A stretch of 64,000 nt of DNA from Amia ocellicauda (GCF_036373705.1 NC_089863.1:2745944-2809943); one strand, 5' to 3'; shown: positions 1 to 11,554, numbered from the stretch's first letter. Notes: generated by a model not told the origin, from the letters alone. Numbers and translations: made by a program.

Positions 1-239
1 ATCTGAAATGATCAATGCAAGCAGGATAAAGTTAGACATGCTAGTGTCTTGCAGGCTTCACTGCAGGGATGAACAGAATTAAAATGCCACTTGGCGGCTT
101 CAGAAAGAGAGTGCAGAGAGCACAGGGAAGCAATGGAAACTTCGAAAAAACTAAATTGGGAGACTGAGAGTGAACTTACAGCAGGAAGGGCTGAATGGCG
201 TGTTATTGCAGAAAATACTGGCAAACTACGAGCACAAAA

Positions 240-240
<1 letters not shown>

Positions 241-279
<39 letters not shown>

Positions 280-880
280 TTTATTTCTTGGCAGATGCCC
301 TTATCCAGGGCGACTTACAACATAAGTGCAAACAAAGTGCAAAAATACAGTTAAGTACAAGGCATCAATCATTACAAATTCAATTTAGCTAAAACAGCAA
401 TTCAAAATAATACATTTTACAAATTCCAATTTACAATTTACACAAGTACAGTAAGTGAGGTCCTACATCCTGGACAGTGAAAGCTAAGTGCTGTCAAGAT
501 GTTGGGTCACAGTCAAGGGCTACGGGAAAGGGAGCAAGGAGGAAAACAATCAAGAACGCGAGAAGCATAATAAAACTGTGAAGTGCTATCTAGCAGGGAT
601 AGAGGACTAATATTACTGTGCTGTGGGAAGAGATGTGTCTTGAGTAAGCGCCGGAATGAGGTCAGGGACTCTGCTGTTTTGACTTCGGTGGGCAGGTCGT
701 TCCACCACTTAGGGTTCAGGGATGAGAAGGAGCGGCTCTGGAGGAAGAGGAGTGGAGAGGAGGCAGAGTTAGTCTTCTGGCACTGGAGGAGCGCAGTGGT
801 CTGGAGGGGATGTATGGAGAGACAAGGGTCTGAAGGTAACTTGGTTCAGTGTGGTCGAGACAGCGGTAGGTGAGGGTCAA
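241..880 (-). mobile_element. SINE or LINE fragment with L2-type 3' tail and (TAA)n end
   Basis: Read on the minus strand, the block ends in the motif that closes many fish L2-clade LINEs and V-SINEs (GTCGCCCTGGATAAGGGC, then TCTGCC), followed by a (TAA)n run at 242-280. The body (about 330-880) has no long reading frame and I cannot name its family. Open frames rich in Ile or Tyr across the triplet run are artefacts of the microsatellite. Confidence 0.6.
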
Positions 881-1159
881 AGTCTTGCCTCTCACACTGC
901 TACAATAAGTAATAATAAATAGAAGCAGTATGAGGCACTGCAGGTCAACGAAACATGCCAAACAAATCTAGTATCTGAATTCACTCTGGATATCAGTGAG
1001 TGTATTTTTGCGTGTACGTGTAAGTCTGACAGTTGCACAAGGGCAATGTCCATATTTTCTATGTATTTTATTTTTTTTATCCAGAATAAGACGAAGAATA
1101 ACAGACTCATGAGGAATGAAGCATTGAACTGTATACAGAATACCATACAAACTAAGGCA

Positions 1160-1460
1160 ATAGTCTCAAACTCAATCACTGGAGGGTCGTGTGTATGATG
1201 CTTGTTTTTCGTTCCAACGGACTCCTCAATGACTTAATTGGTCTAATTGTTTAATTAGCTAGATACATTTAAACACCTATCCAGGCCCCGGGATATTTTA
1301 TAAGCAACTGTACCTTCAATCACATGCACTTTAAGACCATCAACTGTAAAATATGTCAAATTGAAAAATGTATTGGACAAATTAAGTAACTGAAGACTCG
1401 GATGGAATGAAAACCAGCATCATACACACGGCCCTCCAGGAATTGGGTTTGAGACCACTG
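1160..1460. mobile_element. MITE with about 45-bp imperfect terminal inverted repeats
   Basis: The left end (AGTCTCAAACTCAA, then CTGGAGGG) is mirrored by the right end (CCCTCCAGGAATTGGGTTTG then AGAC). The similarity continues inward through the GTGTGTATGATGCT segment. The roughly 210-bp core holds no reading frame. This is a non-autonomous DNA transposon; the superfamily is not certain because no clear target duplication is visible. Confidence 0.65.
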
Positions 1461-1558
1461 AATTAAGGTATCCGAAACAAGAAAGATACTAAAAAAATAA
1501 CAAAAAATACTAAGTAGGTAAATAAGTAAAACATAAGCAGTCATGGTGTCCTCTAAGA

Positions 1559-1690
1559 CAGGGGTTCACAAACTTTTTTGACCCAGGGACCCCTTTGCCG
1601 CCTAGAGAACCCCCTCCTACCAAAGGATTGCGGGGGGGTGGTTGGCGCTGAAGATAAAAACTTGTGAGAGCGGGGGTGGTGGGGGGGGGC
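1559..1690. mobile_element. Possible hAT-type element end (fragment)
   Basis: The motif CAGGGGTTCACAAACTTTTT resembles the terminal repeat of hAT (Charlie-like) elements. It runs into G-rich low-complexity sequence. No partner end was found, so this is at most a scrap. Confidence 0.3.
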
Positions 1691-1704
1691 GATGGCAACA
1701 ACAT

Positions 1705-2357
1705 GCGAGAGTGGGGGGTTGATGGTTTTTATGCCGGAACCTCTACTCTAAGACTCAGAGGGACAAGGATCTTGTGATGAGAGAAAGACAGGCAAACTGA
1801 AGGTTGTGGGCCGACAGCAGGAACAAGGGAGGTGAGACGAGTCGGTGACTTGGTCACAAGGTCAGGCAATCAGGCATACAAACTATAGTAGGGAATCCAG
1901 GATTCGTAATATGGGATAAACTGGCATGGGTCAACACACTATTGGGGGAGAACAAGTAGAAAAGGCTCAGAAATGACACGGGAGAGTAATCAAGACTTTT
2001 CAAAGATGTCTGGGAATGGAGGAGTATAAATAGTGATGGAAAGGTCAGGTTAACTGTGCACAGGAGTGCTGAATGACATGAAAATAACGGAATTGAACCA
2101 ATCAGGTTGAAGGTGAGCAGCAATCCAAATGTGGACCTCTGGTAGTAGGCCAAGGAAATTCAGGTCGAATTCATCACAGATCTTTTGATCTGATTAATGA
2201 TCATTTAAGGGGAGAAAATGCTTTTGGAGTTTCTGAAGGTAATTGAATATGAGGGAGAATAAGCAAAGAAATTGAGGTGTAAATTATATGTAAGAATAAA
2301 TAAATAAAATAATTGAATTAGACAGCCATAGCAAGTTTAAAGACACGGAACACAGAA

Positions 2358-2361
<4 letters not shown>
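1705..2361. other. Non-coding stretch, no gene seen
   Basis: No frame here looks like a protein. The text around 1,790-2,110 has the flavour of dispersed non-coding repeats common in fish, but I cannot assign a family. Confidence 0.4.

Positions 2362-2412
<51 letters not shown>
2362..2412. repeat. (AG)n microsatellite
   Basis: Uninterrupted AG dinucleotide run of about 51 bases. Confidence 0.95.
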
Positions 2413-2415
<3 letters not shown>

Positions 2416-3842
2416 AATGGCAGCAACCTTTGTGAAAAAGTGCAAGGGTTCAAAACAACTACAAACAGAGCAAAAATGTCAACAAACTGTAATGTACAAG
2501 CGAAAGATACAATGGTTGCATTACTACTAATAATGATATTGATGTTGATACAGAAGAATGGAAAAATAACTACTTTTATTTGTCTTCACAGGGGCCAGTA
2601 ACAATGACTCTCTCTCACATTCATCCCACAGGTCCCTTACCCAAAAGCCACGACACATCAAACTGCATATTCTCCCCTCTCACATTGGCCTCTCTGTGGT
2701 GCGGCCCACACACCATCCTCATGAGCACTGATACCAGCGCCAGTGTGGACGGACAGGAGGGGGGGTGCTGGAAAACCATATTATGGTAAAAATAATAAAG
2801 AAACAAACTCTTTTTAAAACAGCAGGGTGGCGATGTCCAGGTGTCTCAACTATTTGAACCATAAAAGTTATACAACGCCATAATTCCTTTTCAGATTCTA
2901 AAAATAGCTTAATTGTACCTTTCAGGAAAATTGGAGAAGGGCCTGAAGACATTGTTAATATGAAAAACGGATACATTGAGACAGGAATTGCTGTTTATGA
3001 CAAATATTACAGCAAGTGGAAACATGAACAGTCATACAATGTCAACCTGCTTTAAATCCAAGCACAGCTGAAGGACACAGAGTCTGGTGGGACTATGGAC
3101 ATTTCATTAACCGTCCTTTCCATCACTGACTCTGGATGGACAGAGTGAAAAGCTTTGCTGTGGACTACTAGACTCAAGGAACTGTGCTGCTTGGTTGTTT
3201 GACTGAAATGGAAAACGAAAGGCAATGTTTCAATGGAACTATAAGTGGTGAACAAAGTTGTTGTGTTAAAATATATCTCCACAAGGCAAACTGTTGATGG
3301 TTTACACAACATCATGATAGTATTACTATGGGAACTTTTGAAGTATTTATGTTGGAATATTATGAACCCTTGGTAATATAATCCAGTATAAAGCCAGTGC
3401 TTTGTAATGATCAGAAAATGCAGATCTGCTCTAGTTTAAGATGCATACAATGCTACATAGTGCTAAACACAAAGAAGTCTATTGAGAGATAGTGGTGGCC
3501 TTTGGACAGTGCCAATGTGGTTCTGAATGGGAAATTATAAATGATAATGCTTGTACTGAGTACACATGCACAGCAATCATCACAAGGTTTAGGTTTTGCA
3601 GAATAAGGATGGAATTATGTCATTCATAATTAAAACACAAATACAAGTCATGCAGATGTTTGGAAATATGAGATGGGGGAAAAAAATTGACTCAAACTTA
3701 TATTGTAATATATCTTAATGATATAATGAAAATTATTTCAAATGTATGCCTATGATGGTTAATTGGAAAAGATGAACTGATTAATAACTGTCATCACTAA
3801 CCCAATAACTATATTGTTGAAGGAGCTTCTATAATAAATACT
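2413..3842. other. Unassigned sequence, no gene seen
   Basis: Only short unrelated open frames occur here. No recognisable domain, RNA gene or element end was found. Confidence 0.4.
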
Positions 3843-4396
3843 ATTGTAGGTGCTTTCGGCAGTGGACAGGGGTCAGCATGGGCACCCTGACTGGTCTGTG
3901 GCTACGCAGCCCCACACGCAAAAAACTGCGATGCACTGTGTGTTCTGACACCTTTCTATCAGAACCAGCATGAACTATTTCAGCAATTTGAGCTACAGTA
4001 GCTCCTCTGTTGGATCGGACCACAAGGCCAGCCTTCGCTCCCCACGTGCATCAATGAGCCTTGGCCACCCATGACCCTGTCGCCGGTTCACCGCTTTTCC
4101 TTCCTTGGACCACTTTTGATAGGTACTGACCACTGCAGAACGGGAACACCCCACAAGAGCTGCAGGTTTGGAGATGCTCTGACCCAGTCATCTAGCCATC
4201 ACAATTTGGCCCTTGTCAAAGTCGCTCAGATCCTTACGCTGCCCATTTTTCCTGCTTCTAACACATCAACTTTGAGGACAAAATGTTCACTTGCTGCCTA
4301 ATATATCCCACCCACTGACAGGTGCCATGATAACGAGATTATCAGTGTTATTCACTTCACCTGTCTGTGCTCATAATGTTATGGCTGATCGGTGTA
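3843..4396 (-). mobile_element. Tc1/mariner remnant, 5' half, transposase broken
   Basis: Minus-strand 5' half of a common fish Tc1 element. The terminal repeat lies at about 4,370-4,396 (ending GGCTGATCGGTGTAT on the plus strand). It is followed by a short untranslated stretch and the DNA-binding part of the transposase. The only clean coding piece is at 3,841-4,023 (VSEHTVHRSFLRVGLRSHRP, then VRVPMLTPVH), the end of the N-terminal HTH region. Upstream codons are interrupted by stops and frame changes. The catalytic domain and the 3' terminal repeat are missing, cut off at about 3,843. Confidence 0.85.
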
Positions 4397-4513
4397 TGTG
4401 CATTCCTTTCTATAAAGTTTACGGTAACTTGGTGTATATGTGAACCCATGTATTCACTCTGTAGAGGGCCGCTCACTGTATTCCTTTCAAGTACTTAACT
4501 TGGCTCAGACTAC

Positions 4514-4612
4514 ATTGTTGCTAAGCCCATAATTATAATAATAATTTAAATATAAATAAATAAATGTAGTAATGTGGGCTGTGGCGTGGTTTATAATATT
4601 GTATTATAATCA
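4514..4612. repeat. Dispersed repeat, copy A
   Basis: This stretch (from GCTAAGCCCATA to TATAATCATA) recurs in the same orientation at 22,500-22,604. Both copies contain AATGTAGTAATGTG and GCTGTGGCGTGGTTTATAAT. The family is unknown. Confidence 0.75.
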
Positions 4613-4686
4613 TATTGTCACAGCCACCATCTAGCGCTTCCACTTTCCCCCATGCCATCACCCTCCCTTATCAGTCACTTCTCCTA

Positions 4687-4793
4687 CAGTGAGGGAAAAA
4701 AGTATTTGATCCCCTGCTGATTTTGTATGTTTGCCCACTGACAAAGAAATGATCAGTCTATAATTTTAATGGTAGGTGTATTTAAAAGTGAGA
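4687..4793 (+). mobile_element. Terminal fragment of a Tc1-type element
   Basis: It starts CAGTGAGGGAAAAAAGTATT and continues through GCCCACTGACAAAGAAATGA. This is the widely recognised terminal inverted repeat and subterminal region of a fish Tc1 family. It breaks into the adjoining (AAT)n run and the rest of the element is absent. Confidence 0.75.

Positions 4794-4855
<62 letters not shown>
4794..4855. repeat. (AAT)n microsatellite
   Basis: About 20 AAT units. They give rise to a meaningless poly-Tyr frame on the minus strand. Confidence 0.95.
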
Positions 4856-4856
<1 letters not shown>

Positions 4857-6509
4857 GCATTTCCGAAATTTCAACAACCCTAGCGAAATAGTTGAATCTA
4901 TCACATCGATATAATGTCATGTATTTCAGTGCAGTGTACATGTTTCAACACAATTGTACATTACTTAGATACAGACAATGAGTCTTATAAAGCAGTTTGC
5001 AAAACTAGTGAAATACATCTGGTGTCTCACATATCTGTACAATATCACCCCTGTTTCTATTTACTGTGCATAATTAATAAAGACATTTTGAACTCTTTAT
5101 TTGAAGGTTCGAAAAGGGTCTTTTGAGAAATGGTTTCTCACACTTGCATTACAAAAGTCACTTATTTGCAAAAATTGTTTAAAACTATAAAAAGGAAGAC
5201 TTAAAGTCATAGAATTTATACAGAATATCATTGAGAGATGTTACTGAATCACGTTACTCAGACAGGGTAGAAATGCGTGACCTCTGGATTTGTACAGGTT
5301 TTCTGGTGATAAATTCTCAGTCATTAGGGGGTCTGTTTTGTGTTGTTGCCGCTCCTGCAAACCCCCACCGCGGTGCTGAGAGCAGGACGTGCTGCTTGTG
5401 AAGCCCCTCCACTGCCGTGTGATCCTGTCAGGGCATCAGTGGGATGACTGTGTAAACTGTTTCGGTGAAGCAAGTTCTTAATAAAACGTTCAAATATTCA
5501 GCTGTGTCAGTTTGGTCTTTATAACTCACCCTGTTATTATGGTTATTTATTTATGTATGTATGTATTTATTTATATATCGATTTTCTCTATTTCTAGCCA
5601 ATCTCTCTTTGTCTGTGCCTGATTGTTTTGTGTTAACCCTATCTCACTACAGACCTGCTGGATCCACGCATGATCCGGTGTGACTCTAGTGTGACTGTGT
5701 CTCCCTGCGCTTGTCTTTCGCTGTCGTCTCTAAGGTTGCTGCTCCCTCTGGCCTCTGTCTGTATTCTGTTTATGTGCTGCTGGGTCGATCTCACTCCCTG
5801 AGATGCTGAGATTGGAGACTATTTTAGAAAAAGTATAAATCTACTGTTTTAATAGACATATACTTAATTATTTATACATATTTAACATGTCTAAAGTTAC
5901 TTTAGTACTTTTTAATTTTATTTTTTTCTTAACATCATGGGGTGCATTCTTTATTTCTGTAAGAAAGTTACTACTATAAGGCTTCTGTTTGACCGTGGAG
6001 AGTTATCTAACTAGCAAAGAGAGCTGTGCTCAGTTAAATGTCGGTTATATACTGTATTTCTTAAGTTAAATAAGTGTGGTTTAGTTTCATTTACTTACTA
6101 TCGTTATTAAATAGTGTATTCGTTCTTTATGTCTGTACATAAGTTACTAGTTAGTTGTACTGATGTCTGTTCAAATGTCTTACTGTCAATAAAACCAAGA
6201 CCATTAAGGTCTTCAGACTGCACCCCCAAGCTATTGTAATGTGTAAATTATATAAATATACATACACACTTAGGTTTTTGCTTAAATCATATTGTGTATT
6301 TACTTAATCTTATTGCATGAATGGATTACATTAGATATTTATTTAAAGTAATTTGATGTTTTGTTACTAATATTATTACAAATGCTGCGATAAAATGAGT
6401 TTTATTGAAATTTCACAGTTTCTACATATATATTTTATGGTTCTTCTAAGGATTTCTTAAGTTAACTTAGTAACGTTACATTTCATTTACATCACCGGGT
6501 GTTGTGAAT
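4856..6509. other. A/T-rich intergenic sequence, one possible polyadenylation site
   Basis: No protein-like frame is present. An AATAAA at 5,480-5,485 follows a G/C-richer 150-bp block (about 5,340-5,480) and could be the end of a transcript whose exons are not recognisable here. The rest is A/T-rich and featureless. Confidence 0.35.
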
Positions 6510-6532
6510 ACACACACACACACACACACACA
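6510..6532. repeat. (CA)n microsatellite
   Basis: Short perfect CA run. Confidence 0.9.
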
Positions 6533-6622
6533 TTTAAAACATAATATTTGTATTTATTCAAGCTTTTCATTTACCTTTTATTTAAATAATATGTTTGATA
6601 TATTCTACAATACAGGAAAATA

Positions 6623-7847
6623 TACACTCACCTAAAGGATTATTAGGAACACCATACTAATACTGTGTTTGACCCCCTTTCGCCTTCAGAACTGCCTTAA
6701 TTCTACGTGGCATTGATTCAACAAGGTGCTGAAAGCATTCTTTAGAAATGTTGGCCCATATTGATAGGATAGCATCTTGCAGTTGATGGAGATTTGTGGG
6801 ATGCACATCCAGGGCACGAAGCTCCCGTTCCACCACATCCCAAAGATGCTCTATTGGGTTGAGATCTGGTGACTGTGGGGGCCAGTTTAGTACAGTGAAC
6901 TCATTGTCATGTTCAAGAAACCAATTGGAAATGATTGGACCTTTGTGACATGGTGCATTATCCTGCTGGAAGTAGCCATCAGAGAATGGGTACATGGTGG
7001 TCATAAAGGGATGGACATGGTCAGAAACAATGCTCAGGTAGGCCGTGGCATTTAAACGATGCCCAATTGGCACTAAGGGGCCTAAAGTGTGCCAATAAAA
7101 CATCCCCCACACTATTACACCACCACCACCAGCCTGCACAGTGGTAACAAGGCATGATGGATCCATGTTCTCATTCTGTTTACGCCAAATTCTGACTCTA
7201 CCATCTGAATGTCTCAACAGAAATCGAGACTCATCAGACCAGGCAACATTTTTCCAGTCTTCAACTGTCCAATTTTGGTGAGCTTGTGCAAATTGTAGCC
7301 TCTTTTTCCTATTTGTAGTGGAGATGAGTGGTACCCGGTGGGGTCTTCTGCTGTTGTAGCCCATCCGCCTCAAGGTTGTACGTGTTGTGGCTTCACAAAT
7401 GCTTTGCTGCATACCTCGGTTGTAACGAGTGGTTATTTCAGTCAAAGTTGCTCTTCTATCAGCTTGAATCAGTCGGCCCATTCTCTTCTGACCTCTAGCA
7501 TCAACAAGGCATTTTCGCCCACAGGACTGCCGCATACTGGATGTTTTTCCCTTTTCACACCATTCTTTGTAAACCCTAGAAATGGTTGTGCGTGAAAATC
7601 CCAGTAACTGAGCAGATTGTGAAATACTCAGACCGGCCCGTCTGGCACCAACAACCATGCAACGCTCAAAATTGCTTAAATCACCTTTCTTTCCCATTCA
7701 GACATTCAGTTTGGAGTTCAGGAGATTGTCTTGACCAGGACCACACCCCTAAATGCATTGAAGCAACTGCCATGTGATTGGTTGCTTAGATAATTGCATT
7801 AATGAGAAATTGAACAGGTGTTCCTAATAATCCTTTAGGTGAGTGTA
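6623..7847 (-). mobile_element. Tc1/mariner (DD36E) transposon, apparently complete
   Basis: The element is 1,225 bp with perfect 31-bp terminal inverted repeats, starting TACACTCACCTAAAGGATTA at the left and mirrored at the right. TA dinucleotides flank it at 6,621-6,622 and 7,848-7,849, as expected for Tc1/mariner target duplication; the right one merges with an (AT)n run. It holds a single uninterrupted transposase frame on the minus strand. Perfect repeats and an intact frame suggest recent insertion. The DD36E spacing fits the Tc1 sub-lineage that I recall being described as Incomer. Confidence 0.92.
6657..7697 (-). CDS. Tc1/mariner DD36E transposase, full length
   Basis: This 346-residue nuclear enzyme cuts and pastes the element at TA sites. 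Residues about 1-120 form the paired-like double helix-turn-helix DNA-binding region (for example SISQSAQLLGFSRTTISRVY). Residues about 145-346 form the RNase H-fold catalytic domain. The catalytic triad is visible as Asp155 (WSDESRF), Asp246 (FQQDNAPCH) and Glu283 (NPIEHLW). The second Asp and the Glu are separated by 36 residues, not the 34 of classical Tc1. The glycine-rich AGGGGVIVWGMF box is present. The length matches the family (about 340-350). The start is the ATG at 7,697, giving MGKKGDLSNF, the usual beginning in related fish elements. No internal stop or frameshift is visible. Activity is inferred, not shown. Confidence 0.93.
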   Translation of the reverse strand: MGKKGDLSNFERCMVVGARRAGLSISQSAQLLGFSRTTISRVYKEWCEKGKTSSMRQSCGRKCLVDARGQKRMGRLIQADRRATLTEITTRYNRGMQQSICEATTRTTLRRMGYNSRRPHRVPLISTTNRKKRLQFAQAHQNWTVEDWKNVAWSDESRFLLRHSDGRVRIWRKQNENMDPSCLVTTVQAGGGGVIVWGMFYWHTLGPLVPIGHRLNATAYLSIVSDHVHPFMTTMYPFSDGYFQQDNAPCHKGPIISNWFLEHDNEFTVLNWPPQSPDLNPIEHLWDVVERELRALDVHPTNLHQLQDAILSIWANISKECFQHLVESMPRRIKAVLKAKGGQTQY

Positions 7848-7849
7848 TA

Positions 7850-7894
<45 letters not shown>
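7850..7894. repeat. (AT)n microsatellite at transposon edge
   Basis: AT run directly abutting the right end of the Tc1 element, whose TA target lies inside it. Confidence 0.9.
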
Positions 7895-7897
<3 letters not shown>

Positions 7898-8073
7898 TTT
7901 ACACCTTAAACCACCCGTGTTTAAAACTATGTAAAGAATATAGTTATATAATCAGTTGACCCTAACCATTATGACATCAACATTAAATACACGTTTAAAA
8001 CAAATAAAATAAAATAATCTTTTCTATAGGTTTGTATACATCTCTTATTATATTTTATTACATTTAGAACCAA

Positions 8074-8494
8074 AATACCATTATGATGGGTGTATTTTGA
8101 TGAGCATTTTAGCTCTGAGCTGAAGCACTGATCTAAAGAAGACCTCTTATCCCCCCCAAAGTTATCAGATTTCCTTAAAGCGTGGGACTGGTTTACATCA
8201 AAGTGACAGTCTTGGGAGGATGGCACCGAGAATAGACCAAATAGTTTGGAATCCTGCTGTGAAATGGGGAAGGGGGCCTGTAGGTAATAAAAACTGAAAT
8301 GGACGAGAGCCGAAATCCCGACACAGAGCTACGAACCCGGGCCAACCGGCATTTCCAAAAGATGGCATGGATTGACATCAGTCATAAATCAAGCCACCCT
8401 CCAATAGGACACTGGGGGCTGAAACCGAAATCCAATCTCACAAACTCAAGAACCAATCACCTATTGATCTGACAGGCATATAAAGAACAGCGCA

Positions 8495-8544
<50 letters not shown>

Positions 8545-9899
8545 TGAACCAGAAACTCGCTGCCACAGCTCAATCTGTAGCTCTGTTGCCCGAACCGGAA
8601 CCAGAAACCAACCAAGTCTTTGCCGGCAACAGAAGAGTTAAACTGGGAGAAGAAGATTGAGCCGTACGAAGAATTCTTTTAAAGGACTTTATTAAATAAA
8701 GAACTTTACAGACTGCGCTGCCCGCCTGTGCCCACCTGATCAGTGGAGTTTTACAGCTGGACAATTGACTAAGTCGACTGTATACGAAATGTCAGTCAGT
8801 TAAATAGCTATTTGAGTCTTAAGAAACTTGACCCTTGGAACAAACAGGGCCCTGCTTTCCTCAAAGACGTTGTCTTGAAGTAACTACGGTGGAACCCCTG
8901 CTTACAAAGAAGATTTTGTGCAAAACTTTGGAGCCTTCAAACCAGTGGAAAATCTGTTTGGAAACGACTCTACTTTCACGAAACCCCAACTTCCAGGTGC
9001 ATCGACTGAGTGGAAGTTCTTGGACAAAGCCGAACCGGACGGCCTTTGTTCCAACCACACGGACCTCGTGCCGTGTGCTGTTATCTGAGCCCGAAGCCAG
9101 AGAGGCCTCTCTGCGACGAAGTTCACATAAGTTTAACAGTTTGGAGTTTGTGATTCATGACTTTTGAGAAATCAATTAGAAATGTTAATCTGTGATTCAT
9201 AACTCTAGAATGTGTAATATCATTTCGTTTTCTTAAATATAAATGTGTGTTGCATTAAACAGTTTTGTTGATAATTTTAGAAATAAAACGTGTCAACGCC
9301 GAGAAATATCTTCTCATTCCTGTTTAGTCTGAAATTGACACAAGTTAATAGACATTAGATTATTGGTGGCCCTGCCTATCCTTAATCATTGAATAATAAT
9401 CAGTTAAGGGAAATTGTGGTAACAAGTAATGATAGGATCTTTCTCGGCACCTAAACGTAAATGAGACTGATATATATATAACGAGAAGTTACCTGACATT
9501 AAATACTAACCTGCATAGTTATTAAATGTCTGACTAACAATACTAATGAGAGACTCACCTTCGTCTTACTAACCGGTATTGTAGTCAATGTGTTTATAAC
9601 CTTTTTTGTTTAACGATTTATGTGATATCATATGCGATCCCATGGTCCCATGGCCGTGATTTGTCTTTGATTTGTTGATCTACAGTTGAATTTTAATTAG
9701 TTTTTCCCTTTTGTATAATTAGTGTAGTTCTACATTTAGTCTTTGTTTTTGAATAAATTTGACAATTTATATCTTTGGAATTGGTGTCTGTGTCCAATTA
9801 TTACAGAAATTGAGTTCTACAAGATTCCAGGATTCGTGATAAGGTGATACTATAAATTCACTTCTTTAATTGAAATGTATAAGTGTACCTTACGCTACA
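8074..9899 (+). mobile_element. LTR-like element (solo LTR candidate), about 1.8 kb
   Basis: The reverse complement of this block occurs in every ZP3 unit (for example 34,660-36,495). The better-preserved unit copies begin TGTAGCGT and end ACGCTACA, the short inverted termini typical of LTRs. Reading in this orientation there is a TATA box (TATAAA, 8,479-8,484), a pyrimidine microsatellite where transcription would start, and a polyadenylation signal (AATAAA, 8,695-8,700). No internal gag, pol or env sequence adjoins it and no clear target duplication was found. It is treated as a fossil; the family cannot be assigned. Confidence 0.6.
8498..8541. repeat. (TC)n microsatellite inside the LTR-like element
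   Basis: This run sits just after the TATA box. The equivalent (GA)n run in the tandem units is long at the array edge (about 25,349-25,383) and short in the other three units. Confidence 0.9.
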
Positions 9900-10368
9900 C
9901 TTTCTTTTATTTATTTATTTTTATTGTTATCCCTAAGGATCCTGATTTATTTTTCATTCTTTATATATGTTGTTATTGCTTATTATTTTAACAAGATGTT
10001 CCTAATACAAGCTGTTTGTGGAAAATGACTTGTGCCTCTCAAACTACCCACAACCCCCACCGCTTCTACAGAACGCTATCTCTTGCCACATTCCGTTATC
10101 CGGGGCTTAGGGGGGTCCAGTCACATCACCTAAAATGTAACCAGAGCCTGTTCTCAAACTGTAAACAGACCCCCCTGTCTTCAGTGCCCTGTCAACTCCG
10201 CCCACAAATATACTGCCTCTTCACTGATCCGAGGTTACTAAAGACATAGACATCTCCTCGCCACCCACACTTGCTCAAAAAGCTCCACACTGACATAACC
10301 CTTGTCCATTTGAAAGAGGTAACAGCTTTGGCCCTGTTGAAGAGACAGGCTCGCGGATCTCGCTTAAG
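9900..10368. other. Unassigned sequence, no gene seen
   Basis: A/T-rich then C-rich sequence. No recognisable domain or element end. Confidence 0.4.
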
Positions 10369-10572
10369 TAAAAATATCTATGTTACTAAATAATCGGGAG
10401 GGCTTTAATAGAGCTCTTTTGGAGCTTCACTAGCGTAGGGAAAAATATTGATGTTTTCTAAAGAATCTGAAGGGTATAAATAGAGCTCTTTTGGAGCTTC
10501 ATACGTATAGAGAAAAATAGCTATTTTACTAAAGAATCAGTCTGGCTTAAAGACAAATCTTTTGGAGGGTTT
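10369..10572. repeat. Three tandem copies of a 72-bp repeat
   Basis: Monomers begin near 10,369, 10,440 and 10,512. Each opens with AAAAATA, continues with TACTAAA or TTCTAAA and AATC, and closes with a CTCTTTTGGAGCTTCA-type segment; the third copy diverges at its end. The function is unknown. Confidence 0.75.
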
Positions 10573-10756
10573 GAAAAACAGTTGAAGACCTCCACCACCC
10601 TGCACATTCCTTCGGTGCCCTGACTACTCCACCCATCAATATGGTTATTATTCTGTGACGCGGTACAAGCACCCCCGCCCCCTAGGAAGGGGCCCCCCCG
10701 AGTTCAACTCAAGTTCAGGTCAAAGGTAAAATCCCCCGCAGCCCCCCTTCCAAAAA

Positions 10757-11093
10757 TGTGCCCCATATTACTACTGCAGTCATTTACCATCTCGACCATT
10801 TCTCTTTCTGCTTCTGTAGTCCCAGCTGGGCTTTCCCAGTCTATGTTTGGGAAATTGAAATCCCCCCATTATAACAGCCACATCCTTGCTACATGCAGTC
10901 CTGATTACACTGTACAATTAAACATGTTGTTGAATATCTGAGTTGGGTGCTCTGTAACACACTCCTACCACTAATCCTCCGGATCTCTTGTTCAAAAGTT
11001 TAACCCACAAAGATTCTGTTTCGTTTCTGAGATCTAATTTGAGTTCTTCTGCCTCAATGCCATTTTTGACATATAATATTACCCCACCAAATC
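10757..11093 (-). mobile_element. CR1-type LINE fragment, endonuclease domain
   Basis: Minus-strand translation gives the middle to end of an APE-type endonuclease: ILYVKNGIEAEELKLDLRNE, ETESLWVKLL, VVGVCYRAP and, after a one-base frame change, GDFNFPNIDWE. This order and these motifs are diagnostic of CR1/L2-group LINEs. One in-frame stop follows the QQHV segment and one frameshift lies within the MGG/GDF region. It is a dead fragment with neither element end. Confidence 0.85.
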
Positions 11094-11404
11094 ATGGTTA
11101 AAATATGGACAACAAACATGGTGTAATATCTAAATCCTGACCTCTCTCTAATGACAGCTAGTTCACTGGAGACTCTTTGCAAAGGCTTGTTTACCTTTCT
11201 GTGGCAATTCTGAGCATTTTCTCCTGGAATATTGACCCCTTGTGTTTCTTCTTGACCTTTGACTTTTGAATAATCCTGACCAGCCTGTTCACCCGATCCC
11301 TTGACCTCAGAGTTTAATTTTGCCCTTGTTGTACCTGATTGCCGGCCCAAGACCTCTTGCTTGTTCTGACCAGTCCCTTGCGCTCTGCACTTGGATCCAC
11401 CTTC

Positions 11405-11545
11405 TCTAGAGACTCCTGGCGTTACAGCTATGACATCACTTTTGAAATGATTAAACTGCCCTCAGACCCAGTGATGTACATCTTCCTCAGGCTTGATGTC
11501 AGGAACACACGGTCACTTGAAGATATTGACCAAACATTTCTTTGC
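11405..11545 (+). pseudogene. Relic of a GPCR TM7/C-terminus, paralogue of the 15.4-kb receptor
   Basis: The stretch DPVMYIFLRLDVRNT matches DPVLYILLRPDVRDT of the intact receptor at 15,411-16,370. The DNA similarity extends upstream (CTATGACATCAC against CTTTGATATTAC). A few codons are missing between helix 7 parts, and neither an upstream receptor frame nor a start remains. This is the decayed end of a sister copy. Confidence 0.75.
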
Positions 11546-11554
11546 ATTGTGCTG

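Noticed and set aside
8835-9167. 110-codon frame in the LTR-like element
   Set aside because: It has no similarity to retroelement or host proteins that I can recognise and it lies within a non-coding LTR-like block.
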